Positions 53,734 through 63,996 of a stretch of DNA of 64,000 bases are shown piece by piece. The stretch is taken from positions 1 through 64,000 of the forward strand of contig NZ_LAJH01000028.1 in assembly GCF_001292625.1 (NCBI RefSeq), written 5' to 3'. The notes beneath the pieces are model-generated. The model was given only the letters and a program-made list of their open reading frames with translations. It was not told where the DNA came from and made no database searches. Origin of the DNA: Shimia sp. SK013 (GTDB taxonomy: Bacteria; Pseudomonadota; Alphaproteobacteria; Rhodobacterales; Rhodobacteraceae). The translations under genes were made by a program, and so were the position numbers. Numbering within the stretch: the stretch's first letter is position 1; each line of letters starts with the position of its first letter.

Positions 53734-54450
53734 ATGCGTCCCTCTGGCCGTCAGCTTAACGAAATGCGCGAAGTGTCGATTGAAACCAATGTGACCAAAC
53801 ATGCCGAAGGCTCATGTTTGATCAAGATGGGCGACACTCATGTGTTGTGTACTGCTTCGCTTGAAGCGCGCGTTCCGCCATTTATCAAAGGCTCCGGCCT
53901 TGGTTGGGTAACCGCTGAATACGGCATGCTGCCACGCTCGACATCGTCGCGGATGCGCCGTGAAGCCGCCGCGGGAAAACAAGGTGGTCGTACCGTAGAA
54001 ATTCAACGGTTGATCGGCCGGTCATTGCGGGCTGGTGTGGATCGTGTGGCTTTGGGTGAGCGCCAGATCACAGTAGATTGCGACGTCATTCAGGCCGATG
54101 GTGGCACGCGCTGCGCGTCAATCACCGGCGGCTGGGTTGCGCTGCGTCTGGCAGTGAACAAGTTGATGAAAGCCGGTGATGTGATCACCGACCCGCTGAT
54201 TTCACCAGTGGCCGCGGTGTCTTGTGGCATTTATGCCGGTCAGCCTGTGCTTGATCTGGACTATCCGGAAGACAGCGAAGCTGGCGTAGATGGCAACTTT
54301 ATCATGCTGGCAAACGGTCAGATGATCGAGACACAGATGAGCGCTGAGGGATCCACATACTCCCGTGATCAAATGAACCAACTACTTGATTTGGCTGAAA
54401 AAGGTGTGGCCGAGCTGGTCGCTGCGCAAGAGGCCGCGGTGTCTGCATGA
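53734..54450 (+). CDS. rph: Ribonuclease PH
   Basis: A 238-residue phosphorolytic 3'-5' exoribonuclease that trims tRNA 3' ends. [19 protein letters not shown] opens the protein and [28 protein letters not shown] and [18 protein letters not shown] follow. The catalytic Arg/Asp residues of these motifs are present. The ATG at 53734 has an AAGGAAA site; a TTG two codons upstream is not preferred. Its stop overlaps the rdgB start (ATGA). Confidence 0.97.
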   Translation: MRPSGRQLNEMREVSIETNVTKHAEGSCLIKMGDTHVLCTASLEARVPPFIKGSGLGWVTAEYGMLPRSTSSRMRREAAAGKQGGRTVEIQRLIGRSLRAGVDRVALGERQITVDCDVIQADGGTRCASITGGWVALRLAVNKLMKAGDVITDPLISPVAAVSCGIYAGQPVLDLDYPEDSEAGVDGNFIMLANGQMIETQMSAEGSTYSRDQMNQLLDLAEKGVAELVAAQEAAVSA

Positions 54451-55058
54451 CGCGTAAGTTTTCCGATAAAAGGCTGCTAATGGCGACCCATAACAAGGGC
54501 AAGCTGGAGGAGATGATCCACCTGCTTGAGCCATTCGGCGTGGCGGTGGTGGGCGCGGCGGAAATGAATCTGCCGGAGCCTGAAGAAACCGAAGACACGT
54601 TTATCGGAAACGCGCGCATCAAAGCCCATGCGGCGGCCAAGGCCACGGGCCTCCCTGCCCTGTCTGACGACAGCGGGATCACAATTGATGCGCTTGGCGG
54701 CGCGCCAGGTGTGTACACCGCTGATTGGGCCGAAACCGGCGACGGTCGGGACTTTGTTCAGGCGATGACGCGGGCACACAATGAGCTTGAGGCCGTAAGT
54801 GCGCCTCACCCGCGCTTGGCACAGTTCCGGTCCACTCTCGTTTTGGCATGGCCGGAAGGGCACGACGAGGTGTTTGAAGGCATCGCGCCGGGTAACTTGG
54901 TCTGGCCAATGCGTGGTAAAGACGGCTTTGGCTATGACCCCGTGTTTGTGCCTGAAGGGTATGACGTGACATTTGCCGAAATGGATCGTTGGGAGAAAAA
55001 CAAAATCAGTCATCGAGGGCGCGCTGTGAAAGCCTTTGTGAAAGGCTGTTTTGAGTGA
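54447..55058 (+). CDS. rdgB: dITP/XTP pyrophosphatase
   Basis: A 203-residue Ham1/RdgB house-cleaning enzyme that hydrolyses non-canonical purine nucleotides. It has [12 protein letters not shown] near residue 11-22, [13 protein letters not shown] and [12 protein letters not shown], and the substrate-loop [11 protein letters not shown]. The gene is coupled to rph upstream and to hemW downstream (8-base overlap). Motifs and length are normal. Confidence 0.97.
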   Translation: MTRKFSDKRLLMATHNKGKLEEMIHLLEPFGVAVVGAAEMNLPEPEETEDTFIGNARIKAHAAAKATGLPALSDDSGITIDALGGAPGVYTADWAETGDGRDFVQAMTRAHNELEAVSAPHPRLAQFRSTLVLAWPEGHDEVFEGIAPGNLVWPMRGKDGFGYDPVFVPEGYDVTFAEMDRWEKNKISHRGRAVKAFVKGCFE

Positions 55059-56208
55059 CGATTGGCAAAACGGAGGCTTCGGCCTTTATATTCATTGGCC
55101 GTTTTGTCAGGCCAAATGCCCTTATTGCGATTTCAACAGTCACGTAAGTCGAGAAATCGACCAATTCCGCTGGCTTAGAGCCTATTTGTCAGAGCTTGAC
55201 CGTGTTGCAGCCGAAACATCCGGCCGTGTGTTGAATACGGTCTTTTTTGGGGGCGGCACACCCAGTTTGATGGATCCCGAGGTTGTTGCGGCCATTTTGG
55301 AACGAGTTCGTAAACTTTGGCCCACATCCAACGACATGGAAATCACACTTGAGGCAAACCCCGGGTCGGTTGAAGCAGGGCGTTTCGCGGCCTATCGTGA
55401 CGGTGGTGTGAACCGCATTTCGATGGGGATTCAGGCGCTGAATGACCATGATCTAAACCGTTTGGGCCGCATTCACTCGGTAAAAGAGGCCAAAGAAGCC
55501 TTTGAAATTGCTAGAAAAACCTTTGACCGAGTCAGTTTCGATCTGATTTACGCTCGACAAGACCAAACACTGGAAGACTGGCGTTTGGAACTGTCCGAAG
55601 CCCTGTCCATGGCAATTGACCATCTGTCTTTGTACCAACTCACAATCGAGCAAGGCACCGCTTTTGGCGACCGGTACAACCGTGGAAAACTGCGCGGGCT
55701 ACCCGAAGACGATTTGGCGGCGGATATGTATGAAGTCACCCAAGATATTTGCGCCAAGGCTGGCATGTTGCCGTATGAGGTGTCAAATTACGCGGCATTA
55801 GGCTCTGAATCCCGACACAACCAAATTTACTGGCGCTATGGCGATTATGCTGGAATTGGTCCCGGAGCGCACGCGCGGTTAACCTTGAATGAAAACCGTC
55901 TCGCAATTGAGAACTGGCGCAACCCAACAAAGTGGCTGGATTCGGTGGAGGCAGGAAATGGCGAAAACCTGCGTGAAGGTGTGTCACAAGACGAGCAAGC
56001 CGCCGAGTTCTTATTGATGGGCCTGCGCCTGAGCGAAGGCATCAGCCTGTCGAGACACGAGGCACTGTCTGGGTCAACTTTGCAAGGCGACCGCGTGGAC
56101 AACCTGCTGGATCTGGGCATGATTTCCATTGAACATGACAGACTGCGCGTGAAGCCGAAGGGGCGAATGGTATTGAATTCTGTGTTGGCAGAACTGTTGG
56201 TGACGTGA
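55051..56208 (+). CDS. hemW: HemW-like radical SAM heme chaperone
   Basis: A 385-residue radical SAM protein. The cluster-binding CQAKCPYC is near residues 19-26 and FFGGGTPSLMD is the SAM-binding GGxTP region. It lacks the features of the true anaerobic coproporphyrinogen oxidase (HemN) and matches HemW, which handles heme for cytochromes. It opens at TTG 55051 overlapping rdgB by eight bases; no ATG or GTG in frame lies close by. It ends directly at the DUF454 gene start. Confidence 0.9.
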   Translation: MSDDWQNGGFGLYIHWPFCQAKCPYCDFNSHVSREIDQFRWLRAYLSELDRVAAETSGRVLNTVFFGGGTPSLMDPEVVAAILERVRKLWPTSNDMEITLEANPGSVEAGRFAAYRDGGVNRISMGIQALNDHDLNRLGRIHSVKEAKEAFEIARKTFDRVSFDLIYARQDQTLEDWRLELSEALSMAIDHLSLYQLTIEQGTAFGDRYNRGKLRGLPEDDLAADMYEVTQDICAKAGMLPYEVSNYAALGSESRHNQIYWRYGDYAGIGPGAHARLTLNENRLAIENWRNPTKWLDSVEAGNGENLREGVSQDEQAAEFLLMGLRLSEGISLSRHEALSGSTLQGDRVDNLLDLGMISIEHDRLRVKPKGRMVLNSVLAELLVT

Positions 56209-56562
56209 ATGCGGATCATCTGGCTTTTTGGAGGCCTACTGAGCCTTGGCCTGGGGCTGATTGGCGTTGTGTTGCCATTGTTGCCAACAGTACCGTTCTT
56301 GTTGTTGGCGACGTTCTGTTTTGCACGATCGTCCGAAAAGCTTCATCACTGGCTTTTGTCACACAAAACCTTCGGACCGATGATTTCGGATTGGAATCGC
56401 AGCGGTGCGATCCGCCCGAAAGCAAAAAGGGCAGCAACTCTGTCTATTGTCGCTGTTTTTGGACTTTCGCTTGTAATGGGTGTGAAAACAACCGTTTTGG
56501 TCATTCAAATGGTGGTTTTGAGCGCGGTACTTTTTTTCATCTGGACCCGGCCTAACGGTTAG
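56209..56562 (+). CDS. DUF454 (YbaN-like) small membrane protein
   Basis: A 117-residue inner-membrane protein. The N-terminal hairpin of two segments (LFGGLLSLGLGLIGVVLPLL; PFLLLATFCFA) is followed by the family motif LPTVPFLLLATFCFARSSEK and HKTFGPMISDWN, then two more segments. Family members are widespread and unassigned. The ATG follows the hemW stop without a gap. Its last bases overlap the end of parB on the other strand. Confidence 0.88.
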   Translation: MRIIWLFGGLLSLGLGLIGVVLPLLPTVPFLLLATFCFARSSEKLHHWLLSHKTFGPMISDWNRSGAIRPKAKRAATLSIVAVFGLSLVMGVKTTVLVIQMVVLSAVLFFIWTRPNG

Positions 56563-57442
56563 CCGTCAGAATTCTGCACAACTCATCAAGCTCATCAAGC
56601 GTTTGATAAGAAACGGTAATTTTTCCAGATTCTCCGCCAGCCGTGTGATCAACGCTGACTTTCAAGCCCAAGTTTGCCGAAAGATCGCCCTCTAGCGCGA
56701 CCGTGTCGGCGTCCTTGTGGGTCTTTGGGCGAGTTTTCCTATTTTGCTCAACGAGAGAGGCCGGCTTTTTAGCCATTTTTTCGGTCTGTCGGACCGACAA
56801 GCCGCCCTTGATGACTTTCTTGGCCAATTCCGATGCGTTGTCAGACGTCACCAATGCGCGCGCGTGACCTGCAGAAAGGTCACCGGATTTCAGGAAACCA
56901 AGGACGTCATCAGGAAGGTTCAACAGCCGCATTAGGTTCGCAATGTGGCTGCGGCTTTTGCCGAGCGCTTCAGAAAGCCTTTCTTGTGTGTGGCCAAACT
57001 TGTCCATCAACTGGCGATAGCCCATCGCCTCTTCTACAGGGTTGAGGTCCGCCCGCTGGATGTTCTCAATGATCGCGATCTCAAGCACTTCTGTGTCGTC
57101 ATAATCACGCACCACCACCGGCAATTCGTGCAGCTGTGCCATCTGCGAAGCACGCCAGCGACGTTCGCCAGCGACGATTTCGTATTTGGTAGCACCTTTT
57201 TTGCGCACGATCAGGGGCTGAATGATCCCCTTTTCCCGAATTGAATTGGCAAGATCTTCCAATTGATCTGGTGTGAAATCGCGCCGCGGCTGATCGGGAT
57301 TGGGTTCAATCCGCTCAATTGGCACGATCATGTCGGGCCTTTGCTGTCCATCTGGACTTTTGCGCGCGTTCTCTTCGGTGACATCGGCCATTAGGGCGCT
57401 CAGACCCCGGCCCAAACCGCGTGTTTTCTTCTTGTCTGCCAT
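56552..57442 (-). CDS. parB: Chromosome-partitioning protein ParB
   Basis: A 296-residue CTPase and DNA-binding protein. The N-terminal RGLGRGLSALMADV, CTP-binding GERRWRASQMAQL and the helix-turn-helix SEALGKSRSHIANLMRLLNLP, which reads parS, are present, with a C-terminal dimerisation domain. A GGAGG site lies before the ATG. It follows parA by 15 bases and should load on the two parS sites at 58.8 and 60.7 kb. Confidence 0.97.
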   Translation of the reverse strand: MADKKKTRGLGRGLSALMADVTEENARKSPDGQQRPDMIVPIERIEPNPDQPRRDFTPDQLEDLANSIREKGIIQPLIVRKKGATKYEIVAGERRWRASQMAQLHELPVVVRDYDDTEVLEIAIIENIQRADLNPVEEAMGYRQLMDKFGHTQERLSEALGKSRSHIANLMRLLNLPDDVLGFLKSGDLSAGHARALVTSDNASELAKKVIKGGLSVRQTEKMAKKPASLVEQNRKTRPKTHKDADTVALEGDLSANLGLKVSVDHTAGGESGKITVSYQTLDELDELCRILTANR

Positions 57443-57457
57443 GCGATGCCTCCGGGC

Positions 57458-58261
57458 TTAAGCCGCGATTTTCATATGTTTGATCAATAGCTCTTTGGCT
57501 AATTGCCGATACGCCTCGGCTCCTTTTGACGCGCTGTCATACTCGGTCACCGGTTGTGCGAAAGACGGCGCTTCAGAGACGCGCACATTACGGGGAATCT
57601 TGGTGTCAAAAACAAGATCGCCAAGGTTGTCGCGCGCATCCTGCTCCACTTGTTGAGAAAGGTTATTGCGAGCGTCAAACATGGTCAGGACCACGCCCTC
57701 AATACGTAGGGATTGGTTTGCCGTCTGGCGGACTTCTCGAACGGTCAACATGAGTTGTGACAACCCCTCAAGCGCGAAAAACTCACTTTGGAGGGGAATA
57801 AGTACCGAATGAGCCGCAATCATCGCATTCACAGTCAAAAGGTTCAAAGATGGCGGGCAATCAATCAGAACGTAGTCGAAGGAGTATTGATCGATTGCAG
57901 TCTGTCTCAGCGCGTCATGAAGAAGGAAGCTACGCTTTTCGTTGGACATCAGCTCGATGTCGGCTGAGCTCAGGTCTACTGTCGCCGGAACAATCGAAAC
58001 GCCGTCGACGTCGGTTGATTTAACAATGTCGTTCAAGTCGACTTCGCCCAGAAGCAAATCGTAGGTGGTGAATTCCCGTTCGTCGACACCCAAGCCCGTC
58101 GAGGCGTTCCCTTGTGGGTCAAGATCCACCAAGAGCACCTTGAAGCCCTCTTCGGCGAGCGCGGATGCGAGGTTGATTGTTGTCGTCGTCTTGCCAACGC
58201 CGCCCTTTTGATTGGCAATCGCGATGATTTTTGGGCCTTTTGGGCGCGTGGGATCAGACAC
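57458..58261 (-). CDS. parA: Chromosome-partitioning ATPase ParA
   Basis: A 267-residue Walker-type ATPase. The deviant Walker A KGGVGKTTTTINLAS is near residues 19-33, followed by LVDLDPQGNASTG and the switch-like IDCPPSLNLLTVNA. With ParB it segregates replicated origins. The start is a GTG at 58261 that overlaps the end of rsmG by eight bases. Confidence 0.97.
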   Translation of the reverse strand: MSDPTRPKGPKIIAIANQKGGVGKTTTTINLASALAEEGFKVLLVDLDPQGNASTGLGVDEREFTTYDLLLGEVDLNDIVKSTDVDGVSIVPATVDLSSADIELMSNEKRSFLLHDALRQTAIDQYSFDYVLIDCPPSLNLLTVNAMIAAHSVLIPLQSEFFALEGLSQLMLTVREVRQTANQSLRIEGVVLTMFDARNNLSQQVEQDARDNLGDLVFDTKIPRNVRVSEAPSFAQPVTEYDSASKGAEAYRQLAKELLIKHMKIAA

Positions 58262-58877
58262 GTTTGAGCTCTCCGACCTTCAGAATAACTGCTTGGGGTT
58301 CTGTTTTACTTTGAATGACATCTGCTTGAAAAGACCACGATTCCTTTGCGGCAGCGACCTCTTTTTCCCAAGTGGCACCTTTTGGAAACAGGGCTGTTCC
58401 ATCCAGCGCCAGGTGACGCTCCGCGAAATCAAACAATAGGGGCAAGTCGGCCAGCGCGCGGGCACTTAGAATAGAGGCGTTTTGTGGTTCTGCCTGTTCT
58501 ATCCGAGCCGTAATAACCTTGGCTTTAACTCCGGTTTCGCGCAAGACCGTCCTAAGAAAGGCGCACTTGCGTTGATCGGATTCGATCAGGGTTACGCTTT
58601 TGGGGGCGCCTGACTCCTCCATCATCAGGGCGACAACCAGCCCCGGAAATCCCCCGCCGCTACCGATATCAACCCAATGCGATGTGTTTGGCGGTGCCAG
58701 ACGAAAGATTTGAGCTGAGTCGAGGATGTGGCGGGTCCACAAATCAGCGATGGATGACTTGGATACGAGGTTGATCCGAGGATTCCACTTTGTGAGTAGG
58801 TCAGCGAGGGTTCTAAGGCGCTCTGATGTTTCACGTGAAACATCTAGATCCGCGAGAATTGTATCTGCATCCGACAT
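58254..58877 (-). CDS. rsmG: 16S rRNA (guanine-527-N7)-methyltransferase RsmG
   Basis: A 207-residue SAM-dependent methyltransferase that modifies G527 of 16S rRNA. The SAM site WVDIGSGGGFPGLVVAL is near residues 70-86. The N-terminal part DVSRETSERL is encoded by a parS site, so part of its protein sequence is set by the DNA site. ATG 58877 overlaps the mnmG stop (TGATG); a TTG directly upstream is less likely. Confidence 0.95.
   Translation of the reverse strand: MSDADTILADLDVSRETSERLRTLADLLTKWNPRINLVSKSSIADLWTRHILDSAQIFRLAPPNTSHWVDIGSGGGFPGLVVALMMEESGAPKSVTLIESDQRKCAFLRTVLRETGVKAKVITARIEQAEPQNASILSARALADLPLLFDFAERHLALDGTALFPKGATWEKEVAAAKESWSFQADVIQSKTEPQAVILKVGELKRV
58827..58842. promoter_or_regulatory. 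parS centromere site in rsmG
   Basis: TGTTTCACGTGAAACA is a perfect 16-base palindrome identical to the bacterial parS consensus, extended to 20 bases (GA/TC flanks). It lies inside the coding region of rsmG, within 1.5 kb of parAB. Confidence 0.95.
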
Positions 58878-60748
58878 CAAGCTGATTTTTCTCGCTTGGC
58901 CTGTCGCAACTTCGCAGAAAGCAACGTTAGAGCGGCCGGAGTCATACCATCGAGGCGCCCCGCCTGCCCCAAATTGGATGGACGTGCAGCGTTGAGTTTG
59001 CTTTTCAACTCATTAGAGAGACCTTCGATGACTTCAAAATCGAAACTGGAAGGAATGATTTGGCTTTCATCGCGCTTTATCGCTTCGACATCGCGCTTCT
59101 GCCTCTCGATATAGGTTGCGTACAGCGCGTCACGTTCCAATTGCGTGCCAATCTCAGGCTCAATTGACGAGAAGTTGGTATCCAACGGCAAAAGGTCATC
59201 AAATTTGACTTCGGGGAACGCAAGAACCTGAAAGGCGGTACGGCGATTTCCGTCCTGGTTTACCGATATTCCTGCAGCATTGATCTCTTTCGGAGTCCGC
59301 GCGTCTTTTTGAAGCATAACCTTACCAGAAATGAGCTTCTCTTGCTTTTCGCCAAAAATGCGCCGCCTCGTATCCCCAACAAGTCCAAGATCTACACCGA
59401 TGGGCGTCAAACGCTGATCCGCATTATCCGCGCGGAGAGAAAGTCGGAATTCAGCACGGGAGGTAAACATGCGATAGGGTTCTGTCACACCGCGTGTGAT
59501 CAAATCGTCCACCATCACCCCGATATAGCTGTCGGAGCGGCTGAAGTGATGTGGTTCCTTGCCTTGCGCGGACAGAGCAGCGTTAAGGCCTGCAACCAAG
59601 CCCTGCGCAGCGGCCTCTTCATATCCTGTGGTCCCGTTGATCTGGCCCGCGAGGTAAAGGCCCGGCACGCCTTTTACCCCTAGAGCAGCATCGAGCGCCC
59701 TGGGATCGACGTAGTCATATTCAATGGCATATCCGGGTTGAAGTATTTCAACCTCTTCCAGCCCAAAGATCGACCGAACATACGCCTCTTGCACATCAAC
59801 CGGCAGCGACGTGGAAATGCCGTTCGGATAGACCGTGTCGTCATCAAGCCCCTCTGGTTCCAGAAATACTTGATGGGATTCTTTGTCGGCAAAGCGCACA
59901 ACCTTGTCTTCGATCGACGGACAATACCGTGGGCCAACGCCGTCAATGTGCCCGCCATACATAGCGGAGCGCGCAAGGTTTTCCCGAATGATGTCGTGGG
60001 TTTTCGCGTTTGTATGTGTAATCCCACACGCAACCTGACGCGCCTGAGGCGCTTTGTTCAGAAAAGAGAACATCACAGGGTCCTCGTCACCGGGTTGACT
60101 GTCCAACAAATCCCACTTGATGGTCTTGCCACTCAAACGCGGAGGCGTCCCTGTTTTCAAGCGGCCAAGAGGCAAACCAAAGCTGTCGATGCGTTCCGCC
60201 AGCTTAACCGAAGCGTCATCCCCCATGCGCCCACCGGAGCGAGAAACATCGCCAATATGGATAATGCCGCGAAGAAAGGTGCCTGTTGTGAGTACAACGC
60301 CGTGAGCCGAAATCGATGACCCATCCGCCAGAACAGCACCGCGAACAGCGCGTCCGTCCATAAGAAAGTCGGTAACTTCCCCTTCGATTATGGTCAGGTT
60401 CGGCGTTGCTTCGATCTCTGCCAGCATCTCTGTGCGATAGATTTTGCGATCCGATTGCGCGCGCGGCCCCTGCACCGCTGGACCTTTGCGGCGGTTGAGA
60501 AGACGGAATTGAATGCCCGCCTTGTCAGCGATGCGACCCATAAGCCCGTCAAGTGCATCCACTTCGCGTACAAGGTGGCCTTTTCCAAGCCCCCCAATGG
60601 CAGGGTTGCAAGACATCACGCCAATGCCGGACTTTTTCAAAGTCACAAGCGCAGTGGAGGCGCCCATACGCGCGGAGGCCGCGGCAGCATCTGCACCGGC
60701 GTGTCCGCCTCCGACAACAATGACGTCAAAATGTTTCACGTGAAACAC
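58877..60748 (-). CDS. mnmG: tRNA uridine-5-carboxymethylaminomethyl modification enzyme MnmG
   Basis: A 623-residue FAD protein that with MnmE makes the cmnm5U34 wobble modification. The FAD motif [20 protein letters not shown] is near residues 8-27, and [12 protein letters not shown] with the central YEIDYDYVDP-like [12 protein letters not shown] are conserved. The start codon region is occupied by a parS site: GTG 60748 begins MFHVKHFD-type sequence, with a TTG two codons upstream as an alternative. It lies in the order mnmE-mnmG-rsmG. Confidence 0.96.
   Translation of the reverse strand: MFHVKHFDVIVVGGGHAGADAAAASARMGASTALVTLKKSGIGVMSCNPAIGGLGKGHLVREVDALDGLMGRIADKAGIQFRLLNRRKGPAVQGPRAQSDRKIYRTEMLAEIEATPNLTIIEGEVTDFLMDGRAVRGAVLADGSSISAHGVVLTTGTFLRGIIHIGDVSRSGGRMGDDASVKLAERIDSFGLPLGRLKTGTPPRLSGKTIKWDLLDSQPGDEDPVMFSFLNKAPQARQVACGITHTNAKTHDIIRENLARSAMYGGHIDGVGPRYCPSIEDKVVRFADKESHQVFLEPEGLDDDTVYPNGISTSLPVDVQEAYVRSIFGLEEVEILQPGYAIEYDYVDPRALDAALGVKGVPGLYLAGQINGTTGYEEAAAQGLVAGLNAALSAQGKEPHHFSRSDSYIGVMVDDLITRGVTEPYRMFTSRAEFRLSLRADNADQRLTPIGVDLGLVGDTRRRIFGEKQEKLISGKVMLQKDARTPKEINAAGISVNQDGNRRTAFQVLAFPEVKFDDLLPLDTNFSSIEPEIGTQLERDALYATYIERQKRDVEAIKRDESQIIPSSFDFEVIEGLSNELKSKLNAARPSNLGQAGRLDGMTPAALTLLSAKLRQAKREKSA
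60732..60747. promoter_or_regulatory. parS centromere site at the mnmG start
   Basis: A second perfect TGTTTCACGTGAAACA palindrome. It overlaps the first codons of mnmG, where it encodes the FHVKH stretch. The two parS sites are 1.9 kb apart. Confidence 0.95.
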
Positions 60749-60763
60749 TCCCAAGTTCCCGGG

Positions 60764-62062
60764 CTATTTGCCTATGCAAAAGCTCAAGAAGATTTCATCC
60801 AACAGGTTCTCTACATCGACGTGGCCGACAATGGAATCAAGAGCTCGAATCGCCGTACGCAACTCTTCTGCCCCTACATCATAGCGGTCAGGACCCAATT
60901 CGAGAACGGCGCGCGCCGCATTCAATGACTCAGAGGCACGCTTCATAGCGATACGGTGGCGTTCGCGCGTGGCGACGCCAGAGCGGCCGGCCTGAACCGA
61001 CAGCTTCTCTGTGATCTCCGCAACCAATCCGCCGACGCCAAGCCCGGTTTTCCCGGAAATAGCGTTTTGAGCATCGGAAAGCGTGTCGGCCTTGGCGACG
61101 CGCACCACATCATTTTCCAGCGGCGCAAAGTCAGGAATCGTATCGCCGTCAACAAGAAAAACCCGCAAATCCGCGGTCTCAGCGCGCCGGCGTGCGCGCT
61201 CAATACCGATGCTTTCGACGTGATCATCTGTTTCGCGCAGACCAGCCGTGTCCAAAAGGGTCACCGGCAGGCCGTTCAATTCCATTCGCACTTCGATCAC
61301 ATCGCGCGTGGTTCCGGCGTATTCCGATGTGATTGCCGCCTCACGCCCGGCAAGTGCATTTAGCAAGGTGGATTTTCCGACGTTGGGCGCACCAAGAATC
61401 GCAACCTCGAAACCGGTGCGAATACGTTCAGCCGAATCCACGCCCGCGATTTCGCGATCAAGCTCAGCCCGCACACCAGCCAGAAGACCTGTCACTTCGG
61501 GCGTTACGTCAACGGGCACATCCTCGTCGGCGAAATCAATCGTGGCTTCAATCAACGCTGCAGCGCGGATGAGATCCGTACGCCACATGCCCGCAAGATT
61601 GCCAAGATCGCCCGAAAGCACACGGAGGGCCTGACGCCGCTGTGCCTCGGTCTCGGCGTCGATTAAATCCGCAAGACCTTCGACCTGGGCAAGATCCAAG
61701 CATCCATTTTCCAAAGCGCGGCGGGTGAATTCTCCTGCCTCAGCCAACCGCAGACCGTCCATTTCAGACAACTCACGCAAGACCGCATTCACCACGGCGG
61801 TGGATCCGTGCAAGTGCAGCTCCAGAACTTCCTCACCGGTGAAGCTGTTCTTCTCGGGAAAATAGAGAACGAGGGCCTGATCCAGGCGACGTCCGTCTCG
61901 ATCTTTCAACAGCTTTAGCGCAGCGAGTCGAGGTTCTGGCAAACGCCCGAAAAGCGCCCTACCCGTGTCAGCTGCCCGAGAACCGGACACACGAACGACA
62001 GCGACCCCCGCTTTACCGGGGGCCGTTGCTAAGGCGAAAATTGTGTCAGCCACGTAGGCCAT
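60764..62062 (-). CDS. mnmE: tRNA modification GTPase MnmE
   Basis: A 432-residue GTPase. The N-terminal folate-binding domain is followed by the G-domain with [14 protein letters not shown] (G1) near residues 221-234, [10 protein letters not shown] (G3) and a C-terminal FCIGK whose cysteine is conserved. It partners with MnmG. ATG 62062 has an AAGGA site; the GTG one codon upstream is less likely. The gap to rho is ten bases. Confidence 0.97.
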   Translation of the reverse strand: MAYVADTIFALATAPGKAGVAVVRVSGSRAADTGRALFGRLPEPRLAALKLLKDRDGRRLDQALVLYFPEKNSFTGEEVLELHLHGSTAVVNAVLRELSEMDGLRLAEAGEFTRRALENGCLDLAQVEGLADLIDAETEAQRRQALRVLSGDLGNLAGMWRTDLIRAAALIEATIDFADEDVPVDVTPEVTGLLAGVRAELDREIAGVDSAERIRTGFEVAILGAPNVGKSTLLNALAGREAAITSEYAGTTRDVIEVRMELNGLPVTLLDTAGLRETDDHVESIGIERARRRAETADLRVFLVDGDTIPDFAPLENDVVRVAKADTLSDAQNAISGKTGLGVGGLVAEITEKLSVQAGRSGVATRERHRIAMKRASESLNAARAVLELGPDRYDVGAEELRTAIRALDSIVGHVDVENLLDEIFLSFCIGK

Positions 62063-62072
62063 CACGCATCCT

Positions 62073-63344
62073 TTAGGTGTTCATCGAATCAAAGAAATCG
62101 CCGTTGGATTTGGTTTGCCGGAGTTTCCCAAGCAAGAATTCCACGGCATCTGTGGTGCCCATCGGGTTGAGGATACGACGCAAAACAAAGGTTTTGGCCA
62201 GATCGCCCTTGTCGACGAGCAATTCCTCTTTCCGTGTTCCAGATTTGAGAATGTCGATCGCAGGGAAGACGCGTTTGTCCGCAACTTTGCGGTCCAGAAC
62301 CAGCTCCGAGTTACCCGTGCCTTTGAATTCTTCGAAGATGACTTCGTCCATACGCGATCCGGTGTCGATCAGCGCGGTGGAAATGATGGTGAGCGAGCCA
62401 CCTTCCTCGATGTTACGGGCCGCACCAAAGAAACGTTTGGGGCGTTGTAGGGCGTTTGCGTCCACACCACCGGTCAGAACTTTGCCCGAAGATGGGACTA
62501 CAGTGTTGAACGCACGGCCAAGTCTTGTGATCGAATCGAGAAGAATCACAACATCTCGTTTATGCTCAACGAGCCGCTTGGCTTTTTCGATCACCATTTC
62601 GGACACAGCAACGTGGCGGGTTGCAGGTTCGTCAAAGGTCGAGGAGATCACCTCGCCTTTTACCGAGCGCTGCATGTCGGTGACTTCTTCAGGACGTTCG
62701 TCGATCAACAACACGATCAGGTAGCATTCTGGGTGGTTGGCCTCGATCGAATGCGCGATATTCTGCAAGATCACGGTTTTACCGGTCCGTGGTGGCGCAA
62801 CAATCAAGGACCGCTGACCTTTGCCGATCGGGGCGACGAGATCGATCACACGGGCGGATTTGTCTTTGATGGTAGGATCTTCAATCTCCATCTTCAGACG
62901 TTCATCCGGATAGAGCGGCGTGAGGTTGTCAAAGGCGATTTTGTGTTTTGCCTTCTCTGGGGCCTCAAAGTTGATCTGAGAGACGCCTGTGAGGGCAAAA
63001 TAGCGCTCTGTGTCCTCAGGAGCCTTCATTCCGCCGGAGATAGTGTCCCCGGTGCGCAGAGAGAGCTGACGGATCATTTCAGGTGAAACGTAGATGTCAT
63101 CCGGGCCCGGAAGATAGTTTGCCTCAGGAGACCGCAAGAAGCCAAAGCCGTCCTGCAGCACTTCGAGCACACCGTCGCCAGCGATTTCCCAGCCATCATC
63201 CGCGCGTTCGCGCAGAATTTGGAACATTATTTCGCCCTTACGCATCGTAGAGGCGTTTTCGATTTCGAGCTCTTCAGCCATCGCCAAAAGATCTTTTGGG
63301 CTTTTTGCCTTCAGATCGCCAAGAGCGAGCTTTTCTTGTGTCAT
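62073..63344 (-). CDS. rho: Transcription termination factor Rho
   Basis: A 423-residue hexameric RNA helicase. The N-terminal Rho domain starts [20 protein letters not shown]. The cold-shock-type RNA-binding domain holds [12 protein letters not shown] and [16 protein letters not shown], and the ATPase has [16 protein letters not shown]. The ATG at 63344 is chosen because the frame's extra upstream codons lack coding character. It precedes mnmE in one transcript. Confidence 0.97.
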   Translation of the reverse strand: MTQEKLALGDLKAKSPKDLLAMAEELEIENASTMRKGEIMFQILRERADDGWEIAGDGVLEVLQDGFGFLRSPEANYLPGPDDIYVSPEMIRQLSLRTGDTISGGMKAPEDTERYFALTGVSQINFEAPEKAKHKIAFDNLTPLYPDERLKMEIEDPTIKDKSARVIDLVAPIGKGQRSLIVAPPRTGKTVILQNIAHSIEANHPECYLIVLLIDERPEEVTDMQRSVKGEVISSTFDEPATRHVAVSEMVIEKAKRLVEHKRDVVILLDSITRLGRAFNTVVPSSGKVLTGGVDANALQRPKRFFGAARNIEEGGSLTIISTALIDTGSRMDEVIFEEFKGTGNSELVLDRKVADKRVFPAIDILKSGTRKEELLVDKGDLAKTFVLRRILNPMGTTDAVEFLLGKLRQTKSNGDFFDSMNT

Positions 63345-63466
63345 GAAAATATCCTGTGCCCGCCTACACGTGGGCGGGTCGTCATTTTTGTATATGGAAG
63401 ACACATAGCCCGGACGGGCCAGTTGGGCAGATATCTAAGCGCTGACTCGGTCTGAGTCAATTCACG

Positions 63467-63916
63467 TTAGAATTTCACGACTACAGACAGAACAATCACA
63501 ACCATCAAGAGCGTCGGCACTTCGTTCATCATGCGATATTGCCGGCCCGTAAGAGTGTTTTCGCCACGCTCAAACTTCTTGCGCATTTGCATCAACCAAT
63601 GATCAAACCCGGTCATAGCGATGACGCAGATTGCTTTGGTGTAAGGCCAGACCGCGGACCAGTCCACGATGCCTGGTGTGAAGACAAGCACCAGACCTGC
63701 AACCCAAGCAACAATGCCAGCAGGCCCCATGATGTAGCGTTGAAGTTTGTACTCCATGATCTTCAGGGTTTCGTCGAGATTGTCACCCGTTTCAGCGCGT
63801 TCCACGTGATAGACAAACAAGCGGGGCAGGTAAAACAATCCTGCCATCCATGAAATCACAGCCATGATGTGAAGAGAAAGCACGTATGGATAGATGTCGG
63901 TTAGAAAATATACCAT
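63467..63916 (-). CDS. hemJ: Protoporphyrinogen IX oxidase HemJ
   Basis: A 149-residue integral membrane heme-biosynthesis enzyme that oxidises protoporphyrinogen IX. Four membrane segments are visible, with LSLHIMAVISWMAGLFYLPR (conserved His) near residues 14-33, VYHVERAE and the family's MEYKLQRYIMGPAG. A GGGAG site precedes the ATG. The gene starts a leftward cluster that leads to rho, 122 bases away. Confidence 0.93.
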   Translation of the reverse strand: MVYFLTDIYPYVLSLHIMAVISWMAGLFYLPRLFVYHVERAETGDNLDETLKIMEYKLQRYIMGPAGIVAWVAGLVLVFTPGIVDWSAVWPYTKAICVIAMTGFDHWLMQMRKKFERGENTLTGRQYRMMNEVPTLLMVVIVLSVVVKF

Positions 63917-63943
63917 GGGTTCGTTCTCCCAGATCGCTTTGCC

Positions 63944-63996
63944 CCTCTCTAAATAAATAAAGAAATATAGAAAAGGATGATGATTATTTAGGGAGG
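63944..63996. promoter_or_regulatory. Divergent AT-rich promoter region with inverted repeat, right edge
   Basis: CCTCTCTAAATAAAT (63944-63958) and ATTATTTAGGGAGG (63983-63996) form an imperfect inverted repeat around a purine-rich spacer. The last bases, AGGGAGGTGAT, are a near-perfect Shine-Dalgarno for a rightward gene outside the window. Confidence 0.5.
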
